Positions 1 to 5,090 of a DNA stretch of 5,090 nt are shown here, one piece after another. The notes under the pieces were generated by a model that saw only the letters and a list, made by a program, of their open reading frames with translations, ran no database searches and was not told the origin of the DNA. The translations under genes were made by a program, and so were the position numbers. How positions within the stretch are numbered: position 1 is the first letter of the stretch; each line of letters starts with the position of its first letter. The stretch is taken from assembly GCA_020860745.1 (NCBI GenBank), contig JAJBTR010000187.1, positions 1 to 5,090 of the forward strand, given 5' to 3'. Source of the DNA: Lachnospiraceae bacterium. GTDB lineage: Bacteria > Bacillota > Clostridia > Lachnospirales > Lachnospiraceae.

Positions 1-72
1 ACTGGCGCCGCAGTACTCTGGCTCTGCGCGGTGTGGTGTTATATTTTTACCTGGAGTTGTAAAAAGTACTGA
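1..72 (+). CDS. Possible C-terminal tail of an upstream membrane protein (partial)
   Basis: Frame 1 is open from the window edge to a TGA at 70-72. It reads as 23 residues: a hydrophobic, Trp/Cys-rich stretch (AAVLWLCAVWCYIFTW) followed by a short basic end (SCKKY). That pattern would suit a last transmembrane helix with a cytoplasmic tail. Frame 3 is also open, to a TAA at 60-62, and gives a less hydrophobic tail, so the frame is not settled. The segment is too short to name a family. It ends 44 nt before the next gene and both would be on the same strand, so co-transcription is possible. Confidence 0.25.
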   Translation, partial: TGAAVLWLCAVWCYIFTWSCKKY

Positions 73-116
73 TATGCAGGCTGTATTTAACAGCAACCAG
101 GCGGGGAGGGTACAAG

Positions 117-566
117 ATGTCTAAAAAATCTAAATTCATCAGACGGTGTATGGAGCGGGTCAGCGTTGTGCTGGAACTGATTCTGTCGGCGGTTCTGATC
201 CTGATTATCATTCTGGCGCTTATCTTTTTAAAGACGCCGATTCTGGAGTATATCGCGAATGCAGCGGACACCAATGCTCTGCTCACTTTTATCACCTATG
301 TGATCAATATAGTTATTGCTGTTGAGCTTTTTAAAATGCTTTGCAGTCCCGGCGCGGATACGGTACTTGAGGTGATGATGTTTGTGATTGTGCGCCGTAT
401 GATTGTGAGCGAGACGACGGCGTGGGAGAATTTCCTGACGGTGCTCGGCGTGGCGGTCATCATTATCGTGAAAAAATTTGTTCTTGATGAAAAATGGCCG
501 AAGTTCTGTTTCGATAAAAAGAAGCCGCCGGAGCATGCAGACGAGGAGGAGATAGCAGAAAAATAG
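117..566 (+). CDS. PsiE-like four-helix membrane protein
   Basis: This is a 149-residue integral membrane protein. It has a basic N-terminus (SKKSKFIRR) and four hydrophobic segments at about residues 15-38, 54-76, 82-97 and 105-123. The highly charged cytoplasmic tail (KKKPPEHADEEEIAEK) follows. The pattern VELFKML (69-75), then VIVRRMIV (90-97) after a short link, then a final helix ending in KK resembles the phosphate-starvation-inducible PsiE family. E. coli PsiE is slightly shorter, has four helices and carries a similar I-V-R-L-I-I-V motif after helix 3. The biochemical function of that family is unknown, and phosphate control is not shown here. The start is supported by GGGGAGGG at 103-110, six bases before the ATG. 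No clear intrinsic terminator follows. The 400-base gap to the next gene argues that it is not part of the sugar operon. Membrane location is firm; the family call is by motif memory only. Confidence 0.7.
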   Translation: MSKKSKFIRRCMERVSVVLELILSAVLILIIILALIFLKTPILEYIANAADTNALLTFITYVINIVIAVELFKMLCSPGADTVLEVMMFVIVRRMIVSETTAWENFLTVLGVAVIIIVKKFVLDEKWPKFCFDKKKPPEHADEEEIAEK

Positions 567-575
567 GATATCCGT

Positions 576-625
576 AATTGCTGCTGTTTACGCATGAAGT
601 GCATGAAGTACCAGCGGAGCAGATT
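576..625 (+). other. Interrupted stem-loop just after the psiE-like stop codon
   Basis: AAT-TGCT-GCTG at 576-586 can pair with CAGC, AGCA and ATT at 612-625, with a GG bulge and a single G bulge. That gives 11 pairs around a 25-nt loop. The loop contains a tandem 9-mer. The stem lies 10 nt after the stop codon, where a terminator would be expected, but the loop is large and only a short A-run, not a T-run, follows. It is at best a weak 3'-end structure. Confidence 0.25.
592..609 (+). repeat. Tandem duplication of a 9-mer (GCATGAAGT x2)
   Basis: GCATGAAGT occurs at 592-600 and again, with no gap, at 601-609. The copies are exact. Only two copies exist and they lie in non-coding sequence 26 bases after the psiE-like stop codon. 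This is probably a small slippage duplication; no function can be assigned. Confidence 0.6.
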
Positions 626-664
626 CATCGGAAAAAACGTCTGATCTCATGAGAATTTGTATGG

Positions 665-702
665 CTGTTTGTTTATCTGCCGGTCAGATAATCCAGAAAC
701 AG
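665..702 (+). other. Two-part hairpin in the upstream half of the leader gap
   Basis: TTATCTG (673-679) pairs perfectly with CAGATAA (685-691) around the five-base loop CCGGT. Outside it, CTGTTT (665-670) pairs with AAACAG (697-702) across a 2x5 internal loop, so the stem has 13 Watson-Crick pairs in total. No T-run follows on the plus strand. It could be the 3'-end structure of the psiE-like transcript or an operator-like dyad; the sequence does not decide between them. Confidence 0.45.
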
Positions 703-750
703 ACTGCAATCCGCGCTGTGAGGAGCGTTATAAACAATACCGAAGACAGG

Positions 751-782
751 GGCGTCCTCTGATGTGTACAGAGAGGCGTCCT
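751..782 (+). repeat. Direct repeat GGCGTCCT flanking a short inverted repeat
   Basis: GGCGTCCT is found at 751-758 and again at 775-782, 24 bases apart. Between and overlapping them, CCTCT (756-760) is complementary to AGAGG (772-776), with the palindrome TGTACA (765-770) in the loop. Helically spaced repeats upstream of an operon are sometimes binding sites for a regulator dimer, but no known operator was recognised. Confidence 0.35.
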
Positions 783-860
783 TTACTATTGTAAAATCGT
801 ATGTAAAAATGCTGATCGCAGTGTCCTGGCCATAGATGAGCACAAGCACAGAGGCTGGTA

Positions 861-906
861 CAAAAAATAATAAAAATAATCGTGATATTTATATTGAAAA
901 AAAAGA
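861..906 (+). promoter_or_regulatory. AT-rich tract, possible operon promoter
   Basis: This 46-base stretch is nearly all A and T, with A-runs at both ends. It contains TATATT at 890-895, a five-of-six match to the -10 consensus, about 70 bases before the isomerase start. There is no good -35 hexamer at the right distance, so a factor-dependent or UP-element-assisted promoter would have to be assumed. It is the best promoter candidate for the sugar operon in this window, but a weak one. Confidence 0.3.
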
Positions 907-909
907 AAG

Positions 910-925
910 TGTAGGTTACCATACA
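910..925. promoter_or_regulatory. Imperfect 16-bp dyad upstream of the isomerase gene, operator candidate
   Basis: The sequence TGTAGGTTACCATACA is an imperfect palindrome. TGTA pairs with TACA at the ends, six of eight positions are symmetric, and GGTTACC sits at the centre. It lies just downstream of the AT-rich tract, where a repressor would block transcription. A second short inverted repeat, GTTCA-5-TGAAC, sits at 936-950 immediately before the Shine-Dalgarno. No specific regulator family is identified, and no regulator gene is present in the window. Confidence 0.3.
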
Positions 926-966
926 TCCAGGGTTAGTTCAATCAATGAACAAAAGGAGGAAAAACT

Positions 967-2445
967 ATGTTAAACATGCCTGAGATCAAAATCGGACTTG
1001 TTGCGGTAAGCCGCGACTGCTTTCCGGAGAGCCTTTCTGTGGGAAGAAGGGAGCGCCTGATGGCGGCCTACAATGAAAAATATGGTGACGGGGCGGTCTA
1101 TGAATGTCCGGTCTGCATCGTGGAGAGTGAGATACATATGACGCAGGCGCTGGAGGATATCAAAAAAGCAGGCTGCAACGCTCTTTGTGTCTACCTTGGC
1201 AATTTTGGCCCGGAGATTTCGGAGACGCTGCTGGCGAAGCATTTTGACGGCCCGGCCATGTTTATTGGCGCGGCGGAAGAGGAAGATCTGATTGACGGAC
1301 GCGGCGATGCATATTGCGGTATGCTGAATGCCAGCTACAATCTGGCGCTGCGCAATGTAAAAGCATATATTCCTGAGAATCCGATCGGAAGCGCGCAGCA
1401 GTGTGCAGATATGCTGCATGAGTTTGTCGGAATCGCCCGCGCTGTCGTCGGTATCTCCGATTTAAAGATTATCAGCTTCGGACCGCGTCCGCTGAATTTC
1501 CTGGCCTGCAATGCCCCGATCAGGCAGTTTTACAATCTGGGTATTGAGGTGGAGGAGAATTCCGAGCTCGACCTTTTTGAAGCTTTCAATAAGCATGCCG
1601 GAGACGCACGTATCCCCGAGGTGGTTGCGGATATGGAGGCGGAGCTCGGCGCAGGCAATAAAAAGCCGGAGGCTTTGGAAAAGCTGGCGCAGTATGAGCT
1701 GACACTTCTGGACTGGATTGACGAGCACAGGGGATATCGTAAATATGTTACGCTCTCCGGTAAATGCTGGCCGGCTTTCCAGACACAGTTTGGCTTTGTG
1801 CCCTGCTACGTTAACAGCCGCCTGACCGGCCGCGGAATCCCGGTTTCCTGTGAGGTGGATCTCTACGGTGCGCTCAGTGAGTATATCGGTCAGTGTGTGA
1901 GCAACGACGCGGTGACACTGCTCGATATCAATAACACGGTGACAGACCGGATCTATAATGAGGATATCAAAGGAAAGTATGATTATCGCCAGGGTGAGAC
2001 TTTCATGGGCTTCCACTGCGGCAACACCTGCTCCTCCAAGCTTGTCGGCGGGGAGATGAGAAATCAGAAGATTATGGCGAGAAGCCTGCCGGTGGAAGTG
2101 ACGAACGGAACCCTGGAGGGAGATATCGTTCCGGGCGATATCACATTCTACCGCATTCAGAGCACCGCGGACAGCAAGCTTCGCGCTTACGTAGCGGAAG
2201 GTGAAGTGCTTCCGGTCGCGACGCGCTCTTTCGGCGGCATTGGTATCTTTGCCATCCGTGAGATGGATCGCTTCTACCGCCATGTGCTGGTGCAGGGCAA
2301 CTATCCGCACCACGGCGCAGTCGCATTCGGACATCACGGCAAGGCTCTGTTCGAAGTGTTCAAGCTGATCGGGGTGGAACCCAAAGAGATTGGGTATAAC
2401 CAACCGGCTGGAGTGCGTTATCCGACCGAGAATCCATTTGCATAA
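967..2445 (+). CDS. L-fucose/L-arabinose isomerase family protein, substrate unassigned
   Basis: This 492-residue cytoplasmic enzyme should interconvert an aldose and a ketose using a divalent metal (Mn2+ type). The N-terminal half has the Rossmann-like layout of the family: KIGLVAVSR at about 7-15, ALCVYLGNFGPE at 72-83, and FGPRP at 171-175. The C-terminal half carries the likely metal/catalytic set: Glu296 in SCEVDLYGAL, Asp320 in TLLDINN, and His448/449 in NYPHHG, by analogy with the Glu-Asp-His triad of E. coli FucI. HCGN at 350-353 is also typical of FucI-like proteins. At 492 residues it is about 100 shorter than FucI and close to AraA in length. The start is fixed by AGGAGG (954-959) seven bases upstream. 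It heads the operon; xylulokinase follows after 126 nt. The partner kinase suggests a pentose substrate giving D-xylulose or a related ketopentose, but true fucose, D-arabinose or other activity cannot be excluded. The family call is firm; the substrate is open. Confidence 0.82.
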   Translation: MLNMPEIKIGLVAVSRDCFPESLSVGRRERLMAAYNEKYGDGAVYECPVCIVESEIHMTQALEDIKKAGCNALCVYLGNFGPEISETLLAKHFDGPAMFIGAAEEEDLIDGRGDAYCGMLNASYNLALRNVKAYIPENPIGSAQQCADMLHEFVGIARAVVGISDLKIISFGPRPLNFLACNAPIRQFYNLGIEVEENSELDLFEAFNKHAGDARIPEVVADMEAELGAGNKKPEALEKLAQYELTLLDWIDEHRGYRKYVTLSGKCWPAFQTQFGFVPCYVNSRLTGRGIPVSCEVDLYGALSEYIGQCVSNDAVTLLDINNTVTDRIYNEDIKGKYDYRQGETFMGFHCGNTCSSKLVGGEMRNQKIMARSLPVEVTNGTLEGDIVPGDITFYRIQSTADSKLRAYVAEGEVLPVATRSFGGIGIFAIREMDRFYRHVLVQGNYPHHGAVAFGHHGKALFEVFKLIGVEPKEIGYNQPAGVRYPTENPFA

Positions 2446-2454
2446 GACTGTTTT

Positions 2455-2478
2455 ATTTACTGTACGGGAAACGTAAAT
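2455..2478 (+). other. Small hairpin directly before the long intercistronic hairpin
   Basis: ATTTAC (2455-2460) pairs perfectly with GTAAAT (2473-2478) around a 12-nt loop. It begins ten bases after the isomerase stop codon and abuts the long hairpin that begins at 2479, so the two stems could stack in the mRNA. The stem is AT-rich and only six pairs long, so on its own it is weak. Confidence 0.4.
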
Positions 2479-2545
2479 TGCAGGAAATCCAATTTCATAT
2501 CTGATGCGGACGTGTCAGCGTCAGATATGGATTGGATTCCCTGTA
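2479..2545 (+). repeat. Long intercistronic hairpin between the isomerase and xylB genes
   Basis: The arms 2479-2493 and 2531-2545 pair over 15 positions, with one A-C mismatch (2485/2539) and one G-T wobble. After a TT/G internal loop, 2496-2507 pairs with 2518-2529 over 12 positions, including one T-G wobble. This makes about 26 pairs around the 10-nt loop GGACGTGTCA. No T-run follows the right arm, so it is not a typical intrinsic terminator. The structure ends 13 nt before the xylB Shine-Dalgarno. Likely roles are protection of the upstream mRNA 3' end, RNase processing that sets different isomerase and kinase levels, or a dispersed palindromic repeat. The pairing is seen directly; the role is inferred. 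Confidence 0.75.
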
Positions 2546-2558
2546 TCAGAGAAGAGGC

Positions 2559-2563
2559 AGGAG
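2559..2563 (+). promoter_or_regulatory. Shine-Dalgarno that decides the xylB start
   Basis: AGGAG lies eight bases before the ATG at 2572. An in-frame GTG exists at 2512, but it sits inside the loop of the long hairpin, lacks a Shine-Dalgarno and would add 20 residues unlike any FGGY-kinase N-terminus. The ATG at 2572 places the nucleotide-binding sequence YIGVDLGTS at residues 3-11, where the family has it. Confidence 0.85.
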
Positions 2564-2571
2564 AAAAAAAT

Positions 2572-4044
2572 ATGTTATATATAGGCGTAGATCTGGGTAC
2601 CTCCGCCGTTAAGCTTTTGCTGATGAATCAGGATGGCGGCATCGAGAATGTGGTATCCAAAGAATACCCTCTTTATTTTCCGCACCCCGGCTGGTCGGAG
2701 CAGAAGCCGGAGGACTGGTGGACGGCGGTCTGTGAGGGAATCACAGAGCTGGTGGATGGTTTTGACAAATCCCAGGTGGAAGGCATCAGCTTCGGCGGGC
2801 AGATGCACGGCCTGGTGATCCTGGATGAGAATGATGAGGTAATCCGCCCGGCTATCCTCTGGAATGACGGCCGCACCGGAAAGCAGACGGATTATCTGAA
2901 CAATGTGATCGGGAAGGAAAAACTCTCTGCGTACACGGCGAACATTGCTTTTGCTGGGTTTACCGCTCCGAAGATTCTCTGGGTGAAGGAGAACGAACCG
3001 GAGAATTTTGCCCGTATTGCGAAGATTATGCTGCCGAAAGATTACATCGCCTACAAGCTCTGCGGCGTGCACAGCTGCGATTATTCTGATGCGTCCGGTA
3101 TGCTTCTTCTGGATGTGAAGAACAAATGCTGGTCGCAGGAGATGATTGAGATCTGCGGCATCCGGGAGGAGATGCTGCCGCAGCTCTTTGAGAGCTATGA
3201 AGTCACCGGTACGGTAAAACCGGAGGTGGCGCAGCTGTTTGGCATTCCCGAGACATGCAAAATCGCGGCCGGAGCCGGCGACAATGCTGCAGCCGCGGTC
3301 GGAACCGGCACAGTCGGCGACGGCAGATGCAATATCTCCCTGGGAACCAGCGGGACGATTTTTGTATCCAGCAGAGAATTCGGCGTGGATAAGTATAACG
3401 CGCTTCATGCTTTTACCCATGCGGACGGCCACTATCATCTGATGGGGTGTATGCTGAGCGCCGCATCCTGCAATAAGTGGTGGATGGATGAGATTATCGG
3501 TACGAAGGATTATGCGAAAGAGCAGGAGATGATCACGAATCTCGGTGAAAACCATGTGTTCTTTCTCCCTTATCTGATGGGTGAGCGCTCCCCTCACAAC
3601 AATCCGGATGCGAGAGGCACGTTTATCGGCATGACGATGGATACGACCCGTGCGGATATGACCCAGGCGGTGCTGGAGGGCGTGGCGTTTGCCATCCGCG
3701 ATTCCTTTGAGGTGGCAAAGTCACTCGGCGTACAGATTGAGCGCACGAAAATCTGCGGCGGAGGCGCAAAGAGCCCGCTCTGGCGCAGGATCATTGCTAA
3801 CGTGCTGAATATCAAAGTAGATATCATTGCGGCGGAGGAAGGCCCGGGCATGGGCGGCGCGATGCTGGCGGCGGTGGCCTGCGGTGCATATGCCTCCGTG
3901 GAAGATGCGGCAGAGAAAATCGTGAAGGTGGTTGATACTGTCGATCCGGATCCGGAGATTGCGGCAAAGTATGAGGAAAAATATCAGAAATTTGTGAAGA
4001 TATATCCGACAGTGAAAGATCTGTTTTCTGAGATTATCCGATAG
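2572..4044 (+). CDS. xylB: Xylulokinase (FGGY family carbohydrate kinase)
   Basis: This cytoplasmic kinase should phosphorylate D-xylulose with ATP to D-xylulose 5-phosphate, the entry point to the pentose phosphate pathway. The 490-residue length is normal for XylB. The FGGY N-domain begins with YIGVDLGTS (3-11, Asp7). The substrate loop GGQMHG (75-80) has the Met-His pair typical of xylulokinases rather than glycerol or ribulose kinases. ILWNDGRT (95-102) follows. The catalytic base is Asp237 in GAGDNAA. The C-domain contains SLGTSG (256-261), GERSPHNNPDARG (337-349), and the ATP-site motif CGGGAKSPLW (395-404), followed by GPGMGGAMLAA (424-434). No key residue is missing. It lies second in the operon, between the isomerase and the polyol dehydrogenase genes, each gap holding a hairpin. 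A related ketopentose (D-ribulose, L-xylulose) is possible, but the MHG motif and the neighbouring dehydrogenase favour D-xylulose. Confidence 0.93.
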   Translation: MLYIGVDLGTSAVKLLLMNQDGGIENVVSKEYPLYFPHPGWSEQKPEDWWTAVCEGITELVDGFDKSQVEGISFGGQMHGLVILDENDEVIRPAILWNDGRTGKQTDYLNNVIGKEKLSAYTANIAFAGFTAPKILWVKENEPENFARIAKIMLPKDYIAYKLCGVHSCDYSDASGMLLLDVKNKCWSQEMIEICGIREEMLPQLFESYEVTGTVKPEVAQLFGIPETCKIAAGAGDNAAAAVGTGTVGDGRCNISLGTSGTIFVSSREFGVDKYNALHAFTHADGHYHLMGCMLSAASCNKWWMDEIIGTKDYAKEQEMITNLGENHVFFLPYLMGERSPHNNPDARGTFIGMTMDTTRADMTQAVLEGVAFAIRDSFEVAKSLGVQIERTKICGGGAKSPLWRRIIANVLNIKVDIIAAEEGPGMGGAMLAAVACGAYASVEDAAEKIVKVVDTVDPDPEIAAKYEEKYQKFVKIYPTVKDLFSEIIR

Positions 4045-4068
4045 AATCTGGCAATTGTTTTTATTTGA

Positions 4069-4106
4069 GAATACCAGGCATCGATGTAGAATTGTGCCTG
4101 GTATTC
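4069..4106. repeat. Perfect 12-bp inverted repeat between xylB and the dehydrogenase gene
   Basis: GAATACCAGGCA (4069-4080) and TGCCTGGTATTC (4095-4106) are exact reverse complements around a 14-nt loop. The sequence after the right arm is GGGCAAG, with no T-run; on the minus strand the following sequence is A-rich, also not a terminator. The repeat starts 24 nt after the xylB stop and ends 24 nt before the AGGAGG of the next gene. It may be an mRNA processing or stability stem, a leaky attenuator, or an operator that overlaps the candidate promoter at 4092-4119. Confidence 0.75.
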
Positions 4107-4119
4107 GGGCAAGTATGAT
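4092..4119 (+). promoter_or_regulatory. Possible internal promoter for the dehydrogenase gene
   Basis: TATGAT at 4114-4119 matches the -10 consensus in five of six positions. TTGTGC at 4092-4097 is a poor -35 (three of six) at a 16-nt spacing. Transcription would start near 4126, only a few bases before AGGAGG, giving a very short leader. The -35 overlaps the right arm of the 12-bp inverted repeat, which would suit repression. The -35 weakness keeps this speculative. Confidence 0.25.
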
Positions 4120-4146
4120 AGAAGTCGAACAGGAGGATCGTATCAT

Positions 4147-5090
4147 ATGCAGGGAAATATGAAAGTCGCCGTGATGACGGACTTAAACAAGATGGATTTC
4201 GTACAGAAGCCGATCCCGCAGGCGAAGGAGGACGAGGTTCTCGTCAGGATAGAGTACGTTGGTGTCTGCGGTTCGGATCTCCATTATTATGAACACGGCA
4301 GAATCGGGGATTTTATCGTGGAACCGCCTTTCGTGCTGGGCCATGAGGCGGGCGGCACCGTTGTGGAAGTCGGAACGGGCGTGACGCATCTGAAAGTGGG
4401 GGACAGAGTCGCCCTGGAGCCGGGAAAGACCTGCGGAAAGTGTGAGTTCTGCAAGACTGGACGTTATAACCTCTGCCCGGATGTACAGTTTTTTGCCACG
4501 CCTCCGGTAAACGGAGTGTTCCAGGAGTATGTAGCCCACGAGGCGGGACTCTGCTTTAAAATTCCGGACAATATGGATACCATGGAAGCTGCTCTGATCG
4601 AGCCGCTGGCGGTCGGATTTCACGCCGCCAGACAGGGCAATGCCCAGGCGGGGCAGACGGCGGTCGTCATGGGAGCCGGCTGTATCGGGCTGGTGAGCCT
4701 GCTGGCGCTCAAAGCAATGGGCGTCTCCACGGTCTATGTGGTTGATGTGATGCAGAAGCGCCTGGACAAGGCAAAGGAGCTGGGCGCCACGGAGGTGATC
4801 AACGGCGAAGAATCCGACACCGTAGCGGAGATTATGCGGCTGACAGAAAGGCGCGGCGCCGATCTGATCATTGAGACGGCGGGAACCGAGATTACGTCCA
4901 GACAGAGCGTTTTTGCATGCAAGAAAGGGGCGACTGTGGTGTTTGTCGGCTATTCACCGTCCGGTGATGTCAACATGCCCATGGGTGCGGCGTTGGACAA
5001 GGAACTCACTTTCAAGACGATTTTCCGCTACCGCCATATTTATCCGCTGGCGATCGAGGCGGTTGCCTCCGGGCGGGTGAATGTCAAGGG
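4147..5090 (+). CDS. Zinc-dependent sorbitol/xylitol-type dehydrogenase (medium-chain, 3' truncated by window)
   Basis: This is an NAD-dependent polyol dehydrogenase of the medium-chain family that should oxidise a polyol such as xylitol, D-arabitol or sorbitol to its ketose. The frame is open for 314 residues to the window edge. Typical length is about 350, so some 40 residues are missing. Catalytic zinc ligands are Cys41 ([10 protein letters not shown]), His66-Glu67 (LGHEAGG) and Glu152 ([12 protein letters not shown]). The structural-zinc cysteines are 96, 99, 102 and 110, all present. The nucleotide fold has GAGCIG at 176-181, with Asp200 at the end of the second strand, which favours NAD over NADP. 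FFATPP (115-120) and FRY (293-295) are hallmarks of the sorbitol dehydrogenase branch. AGGAGG at 4131-4136, ten bases upstream, supports the ATG at 4147; the Met at residue 5 lacks such a site. Its product could feed the upstream xylulokinase. The family is firm; the substrate is inferred from context, with xylitol or D-arabitol fitting best. Confidence 0.9.
   Translation, partial: MQGNMKVAVMTDLNKMDFVQKPIPQAKEDEVLVRIEYVGVCGSDLHYYEHGRIGDFIVEPPFVLGHEAGGTVVEVGTGVTHLKVGDRVALEPGKTCGKCEFCKTGRYNLCPDVQFFATPPVNGVFQEYVAHEAGLCFKIPDNMDTMEAALIEPLAVGFHAARQGNAQAGQTAVVMGAGCIGLVSLLALKAMGVSTVYVVDVMQKRLDKAKELGATEVINGEESDTVAEIMRLTERRGADLIIETAGTEITSRQSVFACKKGATVVFVGYSPSGDVNMPMGAALDKELTFKTIFRYRHIYPLAIEAVASGRVNVK

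Larger units (their letters stand above)
567..966 (+). other. 400-base gap without a gene: promoter and leader region of the sugar operon
   Basis: No convincing coding frame exists here on either strand. The open frames are AT-rich or shadow frames without ribosome binding sites. The first half (567-730) holds several imperfect stem-loops and a tandem 9-mer. The middle (750-785) holds a short inverted repeat framed by a direct repeat. The end (861-906) is a purine/AT-rich tract, followed by a dyad and AGGAGG at 954-959, seven bases before the ATG of the isomerase gene. No sequence clearly fitting the CcpA cre consensus (WTGNAANCGNWNNCW) was found. A weak promoter match (TTTACT at 782-787, 16 nt, TAAAAA at 804-809) is present but not persuasive. 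Inference: this is the regulatory region that starts the catabolic operon. Confidence 0.6.

Noticed and set aside
645..654. Ten-base perfect palindrome TCTCATGAGA
   Set aside because: It is short, has no extending symmetry, and stands alone; it is compatible with chance.
789..804. Possible CcpA cre site around TTGTAAAATCG
   Set aside because: The spacing between the TG-N-AA part and the CG is two bases too long for the consensus and the right half does not match.
782..809. Promoter-like pair TTTACT, 16 nt, TAAAAA
   Set aside because: Each hexamer matches only four of six consensus positions and such matches are expected by chance in AT-rich sequence.
1462..2403. Long minus-strand open frame (313 codons) opposite the isomerase gene
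   Set aside because: It lies wholly inside a clear plus-strand gene with recognisable isomerase motifs. Its translation is rich in His, Arg and Leu as expected for an antisense shadow, and it shows no family motif.
2512..2571. Upstream GTG start that would extend xylB by 20 residues
   Set aside because: The GTG lies in the loop of the long hairpin without a Shine-Dalgarno, and the extension precedes the normal FGGY N-terminus.
2575..3597. Long minus-strand open frame (340 codons) opposite xylB
   Set aside because: It is the antisense of a xylulokinase with all family motifs intact. The open frame reflects codon bias, and the translation resembles no protein family.
4031..4065. Possible terminator after xylB: AGATT/AATCT stem followed by a T-rich run
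   Set aside because: The stem is only five AT-rich pairs with a nine-base loop that includes the stop codon, and the T-run begins six bases later and is interrupted. It is too weak to call a terminator.
4183..4623. Minus-strand open frame opposite the dehydrogenase gene
   Set aside because: It overlaps the well-supported dehydrogenase coding sequence in antisense and shows no motif or ribosome binding site.

Overview
The window looks like a piece of a Firmicutes/Lachnospiraceae-type chromosome. The evidence is strong AGGAGG-type ribosome binding sites 6-10 nt before each start, ATG starts, moderate GC with AT-rich intergenic gaps, and a sugar-catabolic cluster with every gene on the plus strand. 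The taxon is inferred from style only; no marker gene is present.

Layout. Positions 1-72 may hold the C-terminal tail of an upstream gene, but the frame is ambiguous. Positions 117-566 encode a 149-residue, four-helix membrane protein of the PsiE type. A 400-base stretch without a gene follows (567-966). It carries several small inverted and direct repeats and ends in an AT-rich tract, a dyad and a strong Shine-Dalgarno, so it is best read as the promoter and leader region of the sugar operon. Then come a 492-residue L-fucose/L-arabinose-isomerase-like protein (967-2445), a xylulokinase (XylB, 2572-4044) and a zinc-dependent sorbitol/xylitol-type dehydrogenase (4147 to the window end, truncated about 40 residues short of its C-terminus).

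How the genes work together. The dehydrogenase should oxidise a polyol (xylitol, D-arabitol or sorbitol type) to a ketose. The isomerase should interconvert an aldose and a ketose. The kinase should phosphorylate the ketose, most likely D-xylulose to D-xylulose 5-phosphate, feeding the pentose phosphate pathway. The exact substrate of the isomerase, and so of the whole operon, cannot be read from sequence.

The most notable non-coding observation is that both intercistronic gaps of the operon (126 and 102 nt) contain a long, well-paired hairpin without a following U-tract: about 27 pairs at 2479-2545 and a perfect 12-bp stem at 4069-4106. These are better candidates for transcript processing or stability elements, or for operators, than for ordinary terminators. 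No mobile element, CRISPR array, tRNA or rRNA was seen. Overall the region is a fairly ordinary catabolic operon with an unassigned isomerase and unusually structured gaps.
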